DNA of 64,000 nt from Halorubrum xinjiangense (GTDB lineage Archaea > Halobacteriota > Halobacteria > Halobacteriales > Haloferacaceae). The notes beneath the pieces are model-generated. The model did not search any database and was not told the DNA's origin. It saw only the letters and a program-made list of their open reading frames with translations. The position numbers and the translations under genes are program-made. Location of the stretch: contig NZ_FNBO01000006.1 of NCBI RefSeq assembly GCF_900102375.1, positions 1 through 64,000 of the forward strand, in the 5' to 3' direction. Below are positions 32,195 through 40,036 of the stretch, one piece after another (the first letter of the stretch is position 1; every line of letters starts with the position of its first letter).

Positions 32195-32369
32195 TGGGGC
32201 CGGAGGGATTTGAACCCCCGATCGACTGATATCTCCGGTGCGCCTCGGAACTCCAGAGGGTCGTCAACGCGACCGATGATCAGTCGGCCGCTCGGTATAT
32301 CAGTCTGGAGTGTCGTCCCGGGCGCAAGCCTCTGGAGTCAGTCGCCATGCCTGGCTTGGCCACAGCCCC
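32195..32369 (-). tRNA. tRNA-Trp (CCA) with a 101-base intron
   Basis: On the minus strand the gene starts GGGGCTGTGGCCAAG and ends GGCCCCA. Exon 1 is 32332-32369 and exon 2 is 32195-32230; the anticodon CCA is at 32335-32333. The spliced molecule has acceptor pairs GGGGCTG/CGGCCCC (one G-U), anticodon stem ACTGA/TCAGT and T arm GGGGG-TTCAAAT-CCCTC. The intron sits between positions 37 and 38, the canonical archaeal place, where flanking sequence forms the bulge-helix-bulge cut by the tRNA endonuclease. A TATA-like element (CTTTATCC on the minus strand, near 32403-32410) precedes it. Confidence 0.96.
32231..32331 (-). ncRNA. Box C/D guide RNA within the tRNA-Trp intron
   Basis: The intron has two guide segments that obey the N-plus-5 rule. 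CTCTGGAGT before the box-D-like CCGA pairs with ACTCCAGAG around the anticodon and puts C34 opposite the fifth base from the box. GACTGATAT before an internal CCGA (D') pairs with ATATCAGTC of exon 2 and puts U39 at the fifth base. C-type boxes (for example TTGACGA before the second guide) are degenerate. In other haloarchaea this intron is known to direct 2'-O-methylation of C34 and U39 with L7Ae, Nop5 and fibrillarin, so the call rests on sequence and precedent. Confidence 0.88.
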
Positions 32370-32487
32370 GCGTGATCTCGCATCAGACCGTTGCCGAAAC
32401 GCGGATAAAGGGGTTTCGATCGACGGCGTTCGGGGGACGCGACGGCGACGACCGAAAGCGCGTGACGCCTCGGCGATCCGACGGGCG

Positions 32488-32712
32488 CTATGACCGGTCG
32501 TCGTCGCTCCAATCGCAGTCCTGGCACTTGTAGCCGGTGACGAACTCGGTCACGCTCGGCATATACCCGACCGAGATGACGTCGCCGCCGCACTCCGGAC
32601 AGTCGCGGTCGGCGTCCGCGATCGACTCGGCCTCCAGCACGGACTCCCCTTCGACCAGCTCTGCGAGCTTCTCTGGCGTCACCATCCGCCCCTGAACGAC
32701 GCGGTTCGACAT
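32488..32712 (-). CDS. Zinc-ribbon protein (DUF5795-like)
   Basis: The 74-residue protein begins M-S-N-R-V-V-Q-G-R-M-V-T-P-E-K-L and carries a four-cysteine ribbon C-P-E-C ... C-Q-D-C separated by V-G-Y-M-P-S-V-T-E-F-V-T-G-Y-K. This arrangement fits the haloarchaeal family I recall as DUF5795. A role in nucleic-acid or protein binding is only a guess from the ribbon. ATG at 32712 lies about 27 bases from a GGGTTTAGG element. A multi-helix membrane protein of the co-occurring DUF5794-like type is encoded just upstream on the same strand. Confidence 0.82.
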   Translation of the reverse strand: MSNRVVQGRMVTPEKLAELVEGESVLEAESIADADRDCPECGGDVISVGYMPSVTEFVTGYKCQDCDWSDDDRS

Positions 32713-32817
32713 ACCCGCCGTTCGGCGCCGAGCACCTAAACCCCCGCGACACGTTCGGCCCCCGCCGCGACGAACGGCGTGGGGCGACACGCGGTGCCCG
32801 CGGTCGACGGCCCCCGA

Positions 32818-33831
32818 TCACAGCCAGGGCGCTCGGGAGTCGTCGTCCGTGAAGGGGTCGGAGTCGTCGTCGGTCTCGCGCCCCTCTCCCCCGTTCGCGA
32901 GGACGGCGACGTCGTCGTCGACGATGGGCGAGGGCCCCTCCGGCGGCGCGTCGAGCGGCGGATCGCTCGGCGCGTCGGCGTCCGACTCCTCGCCGGAGTC
33001 GCTCGGGCCGTCGTCCAGCGCGTCCGTTCCGTCGGCGGAACCGTCCGGGGCGTCGTCGTCGTCGGGAGCGTCATCGTCGACACTTCCCGGTCCGGTCGCG
33101 TTCGGGTCGTACGCGAAGAGGGCGGTCACGGCGAGGACCGCGAGCGCGACCGGCGCCTCGGTTTGCATGAGGTCGAACGGACCGAGCAGGATCGGCAGCG
33201 CGAGCACGCCCAACGCGACCGCGGAGCCGAACCGGAACCGGTCGATGTCGACGCGGCCGCGGAGGTGCGGGGACAGCAGCGCGATCGACAGCGCGAACGC
33301 CACGCCCACGCCGGCGGCCGCGGTGCCGTTGACCACGTACTCGGTCGACGTCTCCCAGGCGAAGCCCGACGGGTTGAAGCTCGCGACGAGGCCGAGCCCG
33401 ATGATTACGCCCGGGCTCGGCAGGTACTCGCCGACCTCCGAGCTGGCGGTCTTGGCGGCGATGGTCAGGATGACGAGCCCGGCGAACCGCTCGAAGACGG
33501 GGAGATCGAGGACCCCTTGGAGGGTCGGCGCCAAGGCGGCCTCAACGGCGGCGACCGGAATGATCACCGCGCCGATTAGTAGCACTGAGGTGACCATCTC
33601 CCGCCGCGAGCCGTCCATCTCCGCGAGGATCACCGCCGCGGTCGCGGAACCGCCGAAGATGAGGATCCCGGTCTCGACGACGCCCGTGGCCGATCCGAGG
33701 ACGCCGGCGACGACTAAGGCGGGGAAGATGCCGTCGATGAGCGGCAGAGCCATTACGGTCGCGAGCAGCCTCGTCGCGCTCCCGACCTGCTGTTCGAGCC
33801 GTAGGGCGACCGGGTGGCGTGACGTGCTCAT
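32818..33831 (-). CDS. Polytopic membrane protein (DUF5794-like) with acidic tail
   Basis: The 337-residue protein has about seven hydrophobic segments in the first 245 residues (for example L-P-L-I-D-G-I-F-P-A-L-V-V-A-G-V-L and A-V-A-L-G-V-L-A-L-P-I-L-L-G) and then a tail of about 90 Asp/Ser/Pro-rich residues on the cytoplasmic or disordered side. I recall the fold as haloarchaeal DUF5794; no function is known. Its ATG is immediately preceded by the TAA of a 68-residue ORF (TAA-ATG), so translation may be coupled. The DUF5795-like zinc-ribbon gene follows 105 bases downstream. Confidence 0.8.
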   Translation of the reverse strand: MSTSRHPVALRLEQQVGSATRLLATVMALPLIDGIFPALVVAGVLGSATGVVETGILIFGGSATAAVILAEMDGSRREMVTSVLLIGAVIIPVAAVEAALAPTLQGVLDLPVFERFAGLVILTIAAKTASSEVGEYLPSPGVIIGLGLVASFNPSGFAWETSTEYVVNGTAAAGVGVAFALSIALLSPHLRGRVDIDRFRFGSAVALGVLALPILLGPFDLMQTEAPVALAVLAVTALFAYDPNATGPGSVDDDAPDDDDAPDGSADGTDALDDGPSDSGEESDADAPSDPPLDAPPEGPSPIVDDDVAVLANGGEGRETDDDSDPFTDDDSRAPWL

Positions 33832-34038
33832 TTAGGGACGATAGCCCTGACCGGCGGGGTGGCGGTGGGACGCGTGCGACTCGCGATGGTCGGGGGACCA
33901 GCACGCGGAGTCCACGCCGCGGGAGGTCCGACGAGCCCATGTAAAGGGTTTGCGCGGATTGCCGGCTGTAAAGCGGACGCCGAGGACGGCGTTCGGCTGG
34001 CCGGCGATGCGCGCGTTCACGGGACTGTCGGAGTCCAT
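33832..34038 (-). CDS. 68-residue ORF abutting the DUF5794-like gene
   Basis: The ORF starts M-D-S-D-S-P-V-N-A-R-I-A-G-Q-P-N-A-V and ends exactly one codon before the ATG of the downstream membrane-protein gene. GC3 bias is strong over the first 40 codons, and a TATA-like CCTTTAAC (about 34063-34070) lies 28 bases before the ATG, so this is where transcription of the pair probably begins. The C-terminal third is rich in His, Ser and Arg and looks less protein-like. I recognise no family; it may be a real small protein or a translated leader. Confidence 0.45.
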   Translation of the reverse strand: MDSDSPVNARIAGQPNAVLGVRFTAGNPRKPFTWARRTSRGVDSACWSPDHRESHASHRHPAGQGYRP

Positions 34039-34200
34039 ACCTGATATACGTGTTTCGGTCGCGTTAAAGGTTGTGTGAGACATGTCCGCACGACACGAAG
34101 GATCGACGACGAACGCCCACATTCGACGACGATACGTCGACGGTTTCCGACCTTCTCCGATCATCTCTCGGTGGCCGTGCCCGCGACCGCCGATCGCCTC

Positions 34201-34296
34201 TGGGCGGCAAGCCATCGTCCCCGGGTGGGAAGTCATCGCCCCGGGCGGAAAGCCATCGCCCTGGGCGGCAAGTCATCGTCCCCCGGCGGCGAGTAG
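34201..34296. repeat. Imperfect 20-21-base tandem repeat upstream of guaB
   Basis: Four full copies and one partial copy of the consensus GGGCGGNAAGYCATCGYCCC occur head to tail between 34201 and 34296. The region has no gene that I can support; three overlapping plus-strand frames through it give low-complexity Gly/Ser/Pro/Arg products. The rest of the 34039-34435 gap holds divergent promoters. Confidence 0.75.
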
Positions 34297-34435
34297 CTGT
34301 TCGAGCCCTCGCGCGCCGCGCGCGGTTTTCCCATAAATGACCACGATCGTGGATGCAACACGGACTTGGATGTGACCAACAACCACGTCCGTGCCGTCTC
34401 GCAACGCTTTTCATCGGCCGTTCGTGACGGATTAT

Positions 34436-35923
34436 ATGGCGACAGATTCTGGCCGATTCTCGGCGAAGCTCGAGGTTCCGGAAGCGCTGACGTTCGACGA
34501 CGTGTTGCTCCGCCCCAAGGAGAGCCGGGTCGAGCCCGACGACGCGGACCTCTCTACCCGCGTGTCCAAGCGTGTCGAACTCACCGTTCCCGTGCTGTCG
34601 GCGGCGATGGACACCGTCACCGAGAGCGACCTCGCGATCGCCATGGCGCGCGAGGGCGGTCTCGGCGTCCTCCACCGCAACATGACCGTCAAGGAGACGG
34701 CCGCCGAGGTCGAGCGCGTCAAGCGCGCCCACGAACTCGTCATCCGGCGCGAGAACGTCGTCACCGTCTCGCCGGACGACACCGTCCGCGAGGCCGACGC
34801 CGTGATGGAGCGACAGGGCGTCTCCGGGGCCCCCGTCGTCGACGAGGACGACGCCGTCCTCGGGATCATCTCCGGCACCGACATCCGCCCGTACCTGGAG
34901 GTCGGCGAGGACGACGCCGTCCGCGAGGCAATGACGGACGAGGTCATCACGGCGCCGGAGGACGTCGAGGCCCGCGAGGCGCTCGAACTGATGTACGAAC
35001 ACAAGATCGAGCGCGTCCCCATCGTCGACGGCGGCGACCGGCTCGTCGGACTGGTGACGATGCAGGGCATCCTCCAGCGCCGCGAGCACGAGGAGGCTGC
35101 CCGAGATGAGCGCGGGCGCCTGTTGGCCGGCGTCGCCGTGGGCCCCTTCGAGGAAGAGCGCGCCGTCGCGGCCGACGAGGCCGGCGTCGACGTCATCTTC
35201 ATCGACTGCGCGCACGCGCACAACCTCAACGTCTTGGACTCCGCGGAGGCGATCAAGGCGACCGTCGACGCCGACGTCGTCGTCGGGAACGTCGGCACGC
35301 GCGAGGCCGCAGAGGCCGCGGTCGACTTCGCCGACGGGCTGAAGGTCGGCATCGGGCCGGGATCGATCTGTACCACGCGCGTCGTCAGCGGCGCTGGCAT
35401 GCCCCAGATGACCGCGGTGGCGGAGGTCGCGGACGTCGCCGCCGACCACGGCGTGCCAGTGATCGCCGACGGCGGCATCCGCTACTCCGGCGACGCGATC
35501 AAGGCGCTCGCGGCGGGCGCCGACGCGGTGATGCTCGGCTCCTACTTCGCCGGCACCGACGAGGCCCCGGGCCGCGTCATCACGATGAACGGGAAAAAGT
35601 ACAAGCAGTACCGCGGGATGGGCTCGGTCGGCGCGATGAAGTCCGGCGGCGGCGACCGCTACCTCAAAGAGGAGGACGAAGACGAGGAGTTCGTCCCCGA
35701 GGGCGTCGAGGCGGCGACCCCGTACAAGGGAAGCCTCGCCTCCGAGCTCCACCAGCTCACCGGCGGGATGCGCTCCGGGATGGGGTACGTCGGCGCGGAG
35801 ACCGTCCCGGACCTCCACGAGCGCGCGGAGTTCGTCCGCGTCTCCTCGGCGGGCCAGAGCGAGAGCCACCCGCACGACGTGATGATCACGGACGAGGCGC
35901 CCAACTACAGCCCGGGCGAGTAA
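34436..35923 (+). CDS. guaB: Inosine-5'-monophosphate dehydrogenase
   Basis: The 495-residue enzyme converts IMP to XMP with NAD, the committed step of GMP synthesis. The TIM barrel opens [11 protein letters not shown], two CBS domains interrupt it at about residues 105-225, and the catalytic loop G-P-G-S-I-C-T-T carries Cys312. The IMP-phosphate segment [10 protein letters not shown] and the flap [10 protein letters not shown] are intact. A Glu/Asp-rich insertion (K-E-E-D-E-D-E-E-F) lies in the flap region. ATG at 34436 has the TATA-like CGCTTTTCA about 30 bases upstream. Confidence 0.97.
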   Translation: MATDSGRFSAKLEVPEALTFDDVLLRPKESRVEPDDADLSTRVSKRVELTVPVLSAAMDTVTESDLAIAMAREGGLGVLHRNMTVKETAAEVERVKRAHELVIRRENVVTVSPDDTVREADAVMERQGVSGAPVVDEDDAVLGIISGTDIRPYLEVGEDDAVREAMTDEVITAPEDVEAREALELMYEHKIERVPIVDGGDRLVGLVTMQGILQRREHEEAARDERGRLLAGVAVGPFEEERAVAADEAGVDVIFIDCAHAHNLNVLDSAEAIKATVDADVVVGNVGTREAAEAAVDFADGLKVGIGPGSICTTRVVSGAGMPQMTAVAEVADVAADHGVPVIADGGIRYSGDAIKALAAGADAVMLGSYFAGTDEAPGRVITMNGKKYKQYRGMGSVGAMKSGGGDRYLKEEDEDEEFVPEGVEAATPYKGSLASELHQLTGGMRSGMGYVGAETVPDLHERAEFVRVSSAGQSESHPHDVMITDEAPNYSPGE

Positions 35924-36103
35924 CCACGGTCGATCGCCGGCCGGAGGGGTCCGGGTTCGGTCCCGTCCCAGTGTCCGGCCTCGCCGCCAGTTGAGGAACC
36001 CGCCCGTTGAACACCCGTTTGGACGGCGCGTCGAAGAGGTATTTTAATATAGCCAGCGGCGAGACGAAACGTGTGAGCGAACACCCCCTCGCTCCGGTCA
36101 TCC

Positions 36104-36691
36104 ATGAGTGAGCAACCGCCGCTGGTCCTCGTGGTCGAGGACGAACCCGATCTGGCCGACCTGTACGCCGCTTGGCTCGGCGACGAGTACCGCGTTCGAA
36201 CCGCGTACGGCGGCCGCGAGGCGCTGGACCAGCTGGACGAGGCCGACAACGAGGTCGACGCGATACTCCTCGACCGCCGGATGCCCGGTCTCTCCGGCGA
36301 CGAGGTCCTCACCGCCGTCCGCGACCGCGGCATCGACTGCCGGGTCGCGATGGTCACCGCCGTCGAGCCGGATTTCGACATCTTAGAGATGGGGTTCGAC
36401 GACTACCTCGTCAAACCCGTCACGAGCGACACGCTCCGCGAGACCGTCGAGGGGCTGTTGCGGCGCGGCGAGTACGACTCGGAGGTACAGGAGCTGTTCT
36501 CGTTGACCTCGAAGAAGGCGATGCTGGAGGCCGAAAAGAGCGCCACGGACCTCGCGGACAACGCGGAGTACCAGCGGCTCACCGATCGGATCGAGGAGCT
36601 CCGCGAGCGGGCCGACAAGTCCCGCGACGCGGTCGCGACCGACGACGACGACTACGAGAAGCTCTTCCAGGACTTCGACACCGACGCGTAG
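36104..36691 (+). CDS. HalX-domain response regulator
   Basis: The 195-residue protein has a canonical receiver domain (about 7-120): the acidic pocket V-V-E-D-E-P, phosphoacceptor Asp57 in L-L-D-R-R-M-P-G, a Thr switch in M-V-T-A, and the K-P-V lysine. A HalX domain follows (about 125-190), a charged helical hairpin found almost only in haloarchaea whose output is unknown; no DNA-binding domain is present. A TATA element GTATTTTAATATAG (about 36039-36052) lies some 55 bases before the ATG, so this transcript may have a short leader. No kinase gene is adjacent. Confidence 0.92.
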   Translation: MSEQPPLVLVVEDEPDLADLYAAWLGDEYRVRTAYGGREALDQLDEADNEVDAILLDRRMPGLSGDEVLTAVRDRGIDCRVAMVTAVEPDFDILEMGFDDYLVKPVTSDTLRETVEGLLRRGEYDSEVQELFSLTSKKAMLEAEKSATDLADNAEYQRLTDRIEELRERADKSRDAVATDDDDYEKLFQDFDTDA

Positions 36692-36696
36692 CGGTC

Positions 36697-36748
36697 GCCG
36701 ACGCCGAGGGGGTATTTCCGCCGACGCCGTAGGGGTATTTCCGCCGAC
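36697..36748. repeat. 23-base tandem duplication
   Basis: GCCGACGCCG followed by an A/TA, a G run and TATTTCC occurs at 36697-36719 and 36720-36742, with the first six bases repeated again at 36743. It fills most of the gap between the response-regulator stop and the helicase promoter (ACTATTTATC, about 36747-36756). It could alter spacing or termination between the two genes. Confidence 0.7.
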
Positions 36749-36781
36749 TATTTATCACCGGTCCCGCCGAACGAGCGGTAC

Positions 36782-38749
36782 ATGCGCGTCCGGGACCTGC
36801 CGCTGTCTCAGCCCGTCGTCGACCACTTCGCCGAGCGCGGCGTGCGCGAGCTGTACCCCCCGCAGCGCGACGCGGTCGACGCGGGCGTCTGCGAGGGCGC
36901 CGACGTCGTCGCGGCGGTGCCGACCGCCTCGGGCAAGACGTTTATCGCGCAGCTCGCGCTGCTGACCGCAAACGGTCCCGGCCTGTACGTCTGCCCGCTT
37001 CGCGCGCTCGCCCGCGAGAAGTACGAGACGTTCGCGGCCCTTCCCGGGGTCGACGTCGGTATCTCCACCGGCGACTTCGACGCCACCGGCGAGGCCCTCG
37101 CCGGCAACGACGTCGTCGTCGCGACGAGCGAGAAGGTCGACTCGGCGATCCGCAACGGCGCCTCGTGGGTCGACGAGCTGGCCTGCGTCGTCGTCGACGA
37201 GGTCCACCTGCTGGGCGCGAAGCGTCGCGGGCCCACCCTCGAAGTGACGCTGGCGACGCTCCGGCGCCGGAACCCCGACCTCCAGACGGTGGCGCTGTCG
37301 GCGACCGTCGACAACCCCGACGCGATCGCCGACTGGCTCGACGCCGCCCTCGTCGAGTCCGCGTGGCGCCCGGTCGACCTCCGGACCGGCGTCGCCGTGG
37401 GCGGCGAGGTCGCGTTCGACGACGGCACGAGTCTTTCCGTCGACGTCGCCGAAACCGAAGTCGGCGAAGATAGTTCGGGCGAAGAGGACGGAACCGACCC
37501 GACCGAGGCTACGGCCGCCCTGGTCGCCGACGCGGTCGCCGACGGCGGCCAGTGTCTCGCGTTCGTCCGCTCCCGGCGCGAGGCGGTCGACCTCGCGGAG
37601 CGGCTCGCGGACGACGGCCTCGCCGCGGCGCTGGGGGTCGAAGACGCGGCCGCCGCGGCGGCCGAGGAGGTCACCGACGTGGACGGTACGCTCACCGGCC
37701 GACAGCTCGCCGACTGCCTGCGGGCGGGGGTCGCGTTCCACCACGCCGGGCTCCGCTCCGGCCACCGCGCGGTCGTCGAGTCGGCGTTCCGCGAGCGCGA
37801 CGTTGCCTGTATCTGTGCCACGCCCACGCTGGCTGCGGGGGTCAACGTGCCGGCCCGGCGGGTCGTCGTCCGCGACCAGCGGCGGTACGGGGAGGGCGGC
37901 ATGTCGTGGATCCCGACGCTCGAGGTCCACCAGATGTGCGGCCGCGCGGGGCGCCCGGGGCTCGACCCGCACGGCGAGGCGGTCCTCGTCGCCGACGCGG
38001 ACACGCGCGAGGAAGTCCACAAGCGGTACGTCGAAGGGGAGCCGGAGGCCGTCGAGTCGCAGCTCGCGGACCCGGCCGCGCTCCGGACGCACGTCCTCGC
38101 GGCGATCGCGACGGGGTTCGCGGCCACCGAGACGGAGATCCTCGACGTGTTCGAGGGGACGTTCTACGCGCGGGAGACGGGCGCGGGCGGCCTCGCGGAC
38201 GCGGTCGCGGTCGCGGTCGACGACCTCGTCGCGGCCGGGATGGTCGCCCGGGAGACGGGCGGCGTCGAGGACTACCGGCTCGTCGCGACCGCCGTGGGCG
38301 AGACGACCTCGAAGCAGTACGTGCGCCCCGAGACCGGCGAGCGGATCGTCGCCGGGCTTCGCGCGGCGGCCGGCCTCCCGGAGGCGACGACGCTCACCGC
38401 ATTCGAGGTGATCTGCGACACGCCGGACATGCAGGACACCTACCTCGGGAACGCCGAGCGCGCCGAGATATACCGGTTCGCGCGGAGCAACGCCGCGCAC
38501 CTCACCACGGACATGACCGAGCCGGACGACTTCGAGGGGTGGCTGGAGTCGGTGAAGACGGCGCGGATCTTAGACGAGTGGATCGGCGGCGCGACCGTCG
38601 AGGAGCTCGTCGAGCGCTACCGGATCGGGCCCGGCGACCTCGACTCGCGGGTTGAGCGCGCGGAGTGGCTGCTGAGCGCGGCCGAGGCGCTCGGGGAGAC
38701 GACCGGCGTGCGCGTCCCCGCGGTGTCGCGGGCGCGGTCGCGGCTGTGA
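36782..38749 (+). CDS. Ski2-like (Hel308-related) superfamily 2 helicase
   Basis: The 655-residue protein has the Ski2/Hel308 motif set: Q-motif region L-Y-P-P-Q-R-D-A-V, Walker A T-A-S-G-K-T near residue 50, D-E-V-H (motif II), L-S-A-T-V-D-N (III), F-V-R-S-R-R-E (IV), T-P-T-L-A-A-G-V-N-V-P (V) and Q-M-C-G-R-A-G-R-P-G (VI), then a winged-helix and ratchet region. It is shorter than typical Hel308 and lacks a clear C-terminal HhH, so it may be a second Ski2-type helicase. It should be a 3'-5' DNA or RNA unwinding enzyme for fork repair or RNA processing. A TATTTATC promoter lies about 30 bases upstream. Confidence 0.9.
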   Translation: MRVRDLPLSQPVVDHFAERGVRELYPPQRDAVDAGVCEGADVVAAVPTASGKTFIAQLALLTANGPGLYVCPLRALAREKYETFAALPGVDVGISTGDFDATGEALAGNDVVVATSEKVDSAIRNGASWVDELACVVVDEVHLLGAKRRGPTLEVTLATLRRRNPDLQTVALSATVDNPDAIADWLDAALVESAWRPVDLRTGVAVGGEVAFDDGTSLSVDVAETEVGEDSSGEEDGTDPTEATAALVADAVADGGQCLAFVRSRREAVDLAERLADDGLAAALGVEDAAAAAAEEVTDVDGTLTGRQLADCLRAGVAFHHAGLRSGHRAVVESAFRERDVACICATPTLAAGVNVPARRVVVRDQRRYGEGGMSWIPTLEVHQMCGRAGRPGLDPHGEAVLVADADTREEVHKRYVEGEPEAVESQLADPAALRTHVLAAIATGFAATETEILDVFEGTFYARETGAGGLADAVAVAVDDLVAAGMVARETGGVEDYRLVATAVGETTSKQYVRPETGERIVAGLRAAAGLPEATTLTAFEVICDTPDMQDTYLGNAERAEIYRFARSNAAHLTTDMTEPDDFEGWLESVKTARILDEWIGGATVEELVERYRIGPGDLDSRVERAEWLLSAAEALGETTGVRVPAVSRARSRL

Positions 38750-38797
38750 GAAACGGGCGGGGAAAACCGGCGACGACCGGCGTCGGAGCGCGGCGCC

Positions 38798-39859
38798 TCA
38801 GTCCGCCGAGCCGACGGCGCGGTGGAACGGTGTCCGGGCGATCGTCTGCCGCAGCTCCGCGAGCGAGTCGCGGCCCACGTCGCTCGCCGCGGACATCACC
38901 GCGAACACCTCCTGTCTGGACACCTTCACGCCGGTCTCGGTGAGCGCGTCCTCCGGGCGGCTCCCGAGCTCGCGGAGGGTGCCGACCGCGAGCAGGTACG
39001 GGACCGTCCACGCCTCCATCGTGTTCCCATTCGAGAGGGGCATCGTCTCTAAGTACGCCTGCGCGTCGTCGAGGAACGAGCGGGCGTAGTCGGCGGTGCG
39101 GCCGACGACGCGCGCGGACGACTCGCGGTTCTCCGGGTGGACGACGCGCTCCTGGTCGACACCCTCGGCCTCCAGCCACTCGGCGGGGAGGTAGACGTTG
39201 TTCTCCTCGGTGTAGTCGTCGTAGACGTCCTTCGAGACGTTCACGAGCTGGAGGAGGAGCCCGAACTCTTCGGCGGTCTCCCGCAGGCGCCTCGCGCGCT
39301 CCTCGCCGATGTCGCCGCGGGTGAGCAGGTTCGTGATGAGGTTGCCGACGGTGCCGGCCGCGTAGTAGCAGTACTGCTCTAACTCGTCGCGGTCGTCGAT
39401 GCGGAGGCCGCCCTCGGTGGCGTGGCGGTCGACGAACATCGCCATCCCGTCGACCATTTCCAACACGGGCGGGACGATGGCTGCCTGCGCCTCCGGATCG
39501 AGCTCCGCGAACGTCGCGGCGATGGTTGGCGCCTCGGCGACGACGGTCCAGTCGTCGTCGCGCTCGGCGGGCAACCATTCGTCGACCGCCTCGCGGAACT
39601 CGCCGATGTCGGTCTCGTCGTCGGGGTCGATCGCCCGCCGGTACGTCCGCAACACGTCGCTCTGGGCGTCCGGCGGGATGTGGCCGGCGTCCTCGACCGT
39701 ATCGGCGACGCGACAGAGGAGGTAGCCGACGCAGATCTGCGAGGCCATCGGTTCCTCTAACACGTCGACCGTCAGCGCGAAGGTCCGCGAGACCCCCTGG
39801 ACCGCCTCGTGACACCACTCGAGGTCGGCCTCGCCGGGGCCGTGTTCTCGTCCGCTCAT
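38798..39859 (-). CDS. Squalene/phytoene synthase family enzyme (squalene-synthase-like)
   Basis: The 353-residue prenyltransferase has both aspartate-rich motifs: D-T-V-E-D in V-G-Y-L-L-C-R-V-A-D-T-V-E-D (about residues 45-57) and D-V-Y-D-D in N-V-S-K-D-V-Y-D-D (near 220). The D-T-V-E-D form and V-S-R-T-F-A opening are closer to squalene synthases (head-to-head farnesyl diphosphate condensation) than to CrtB, so I favour squalene formation for membrane isoprenoids; phytoene synthesis cannot be excluded. No transmembrane helix is obvious. A GGGTTTTTATG promoter element lies about 28 bases upstream. Confidence 0.88.
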   Translation of the reverse strand: MSGREHGPGEADLEWCHEAVQGVSRTFALTVDVLEEPMASQICVGYLLCRVADTVEDAGHIPPDAQSDVLRTYRRAIDPDDETDIGEFREAVDEWLPAERDDDWTVVAEAPTIAATFAELDPEAQAAIVPPVLEMVDGMAMFVDRHATEGGLRIDDRDELEQYCYYAAGTVGNLITNLLTRGDIGEERARRLRETAEEFGLLLQLVNVSKDVYDDYTEENNVYLPAEWLEAEGVDQERVVHPENRESSARVVGRTADYARSFLDDAQAYLETMPLSNGNTMEAWTVPYLLAVGTLRELGSRPEDALTETGVKVSRQEVFAVMSAASDVGRDSLAELRQTIARTPFHRAVGSAD

Positions 39860-40036
39860 TCAGTTGCCCGTGTTTACGGCACAACGCATAAAAACCCTCG
39901 TGGAACGCCGGCCGACTGTCGCTCGCCGTCCGGGGCGGTGAAACCGCACGACTCGGTCCCTGTCCGCGCCGACGAACCGTCGACCCGTGTACAACCGTGT
40001 GGAAACGGCTAAGTCCGCCCGGCCGAACGCTCCACC

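Noticed and set aside
34071-34340. Overlapping short plus-strand ORFs through the 20-base repeats
   Set aside because: Three frames read through the same repeats with Gly/Ser/Pro/Arg low-complexity products and none has a clear promoter of its own.
34064-35875. A 603-codon open frame antisense to guaB
   Set aside because: It only mirrors guaB and the repeat region; the plus strand is a complete IMP dehydrogenase.
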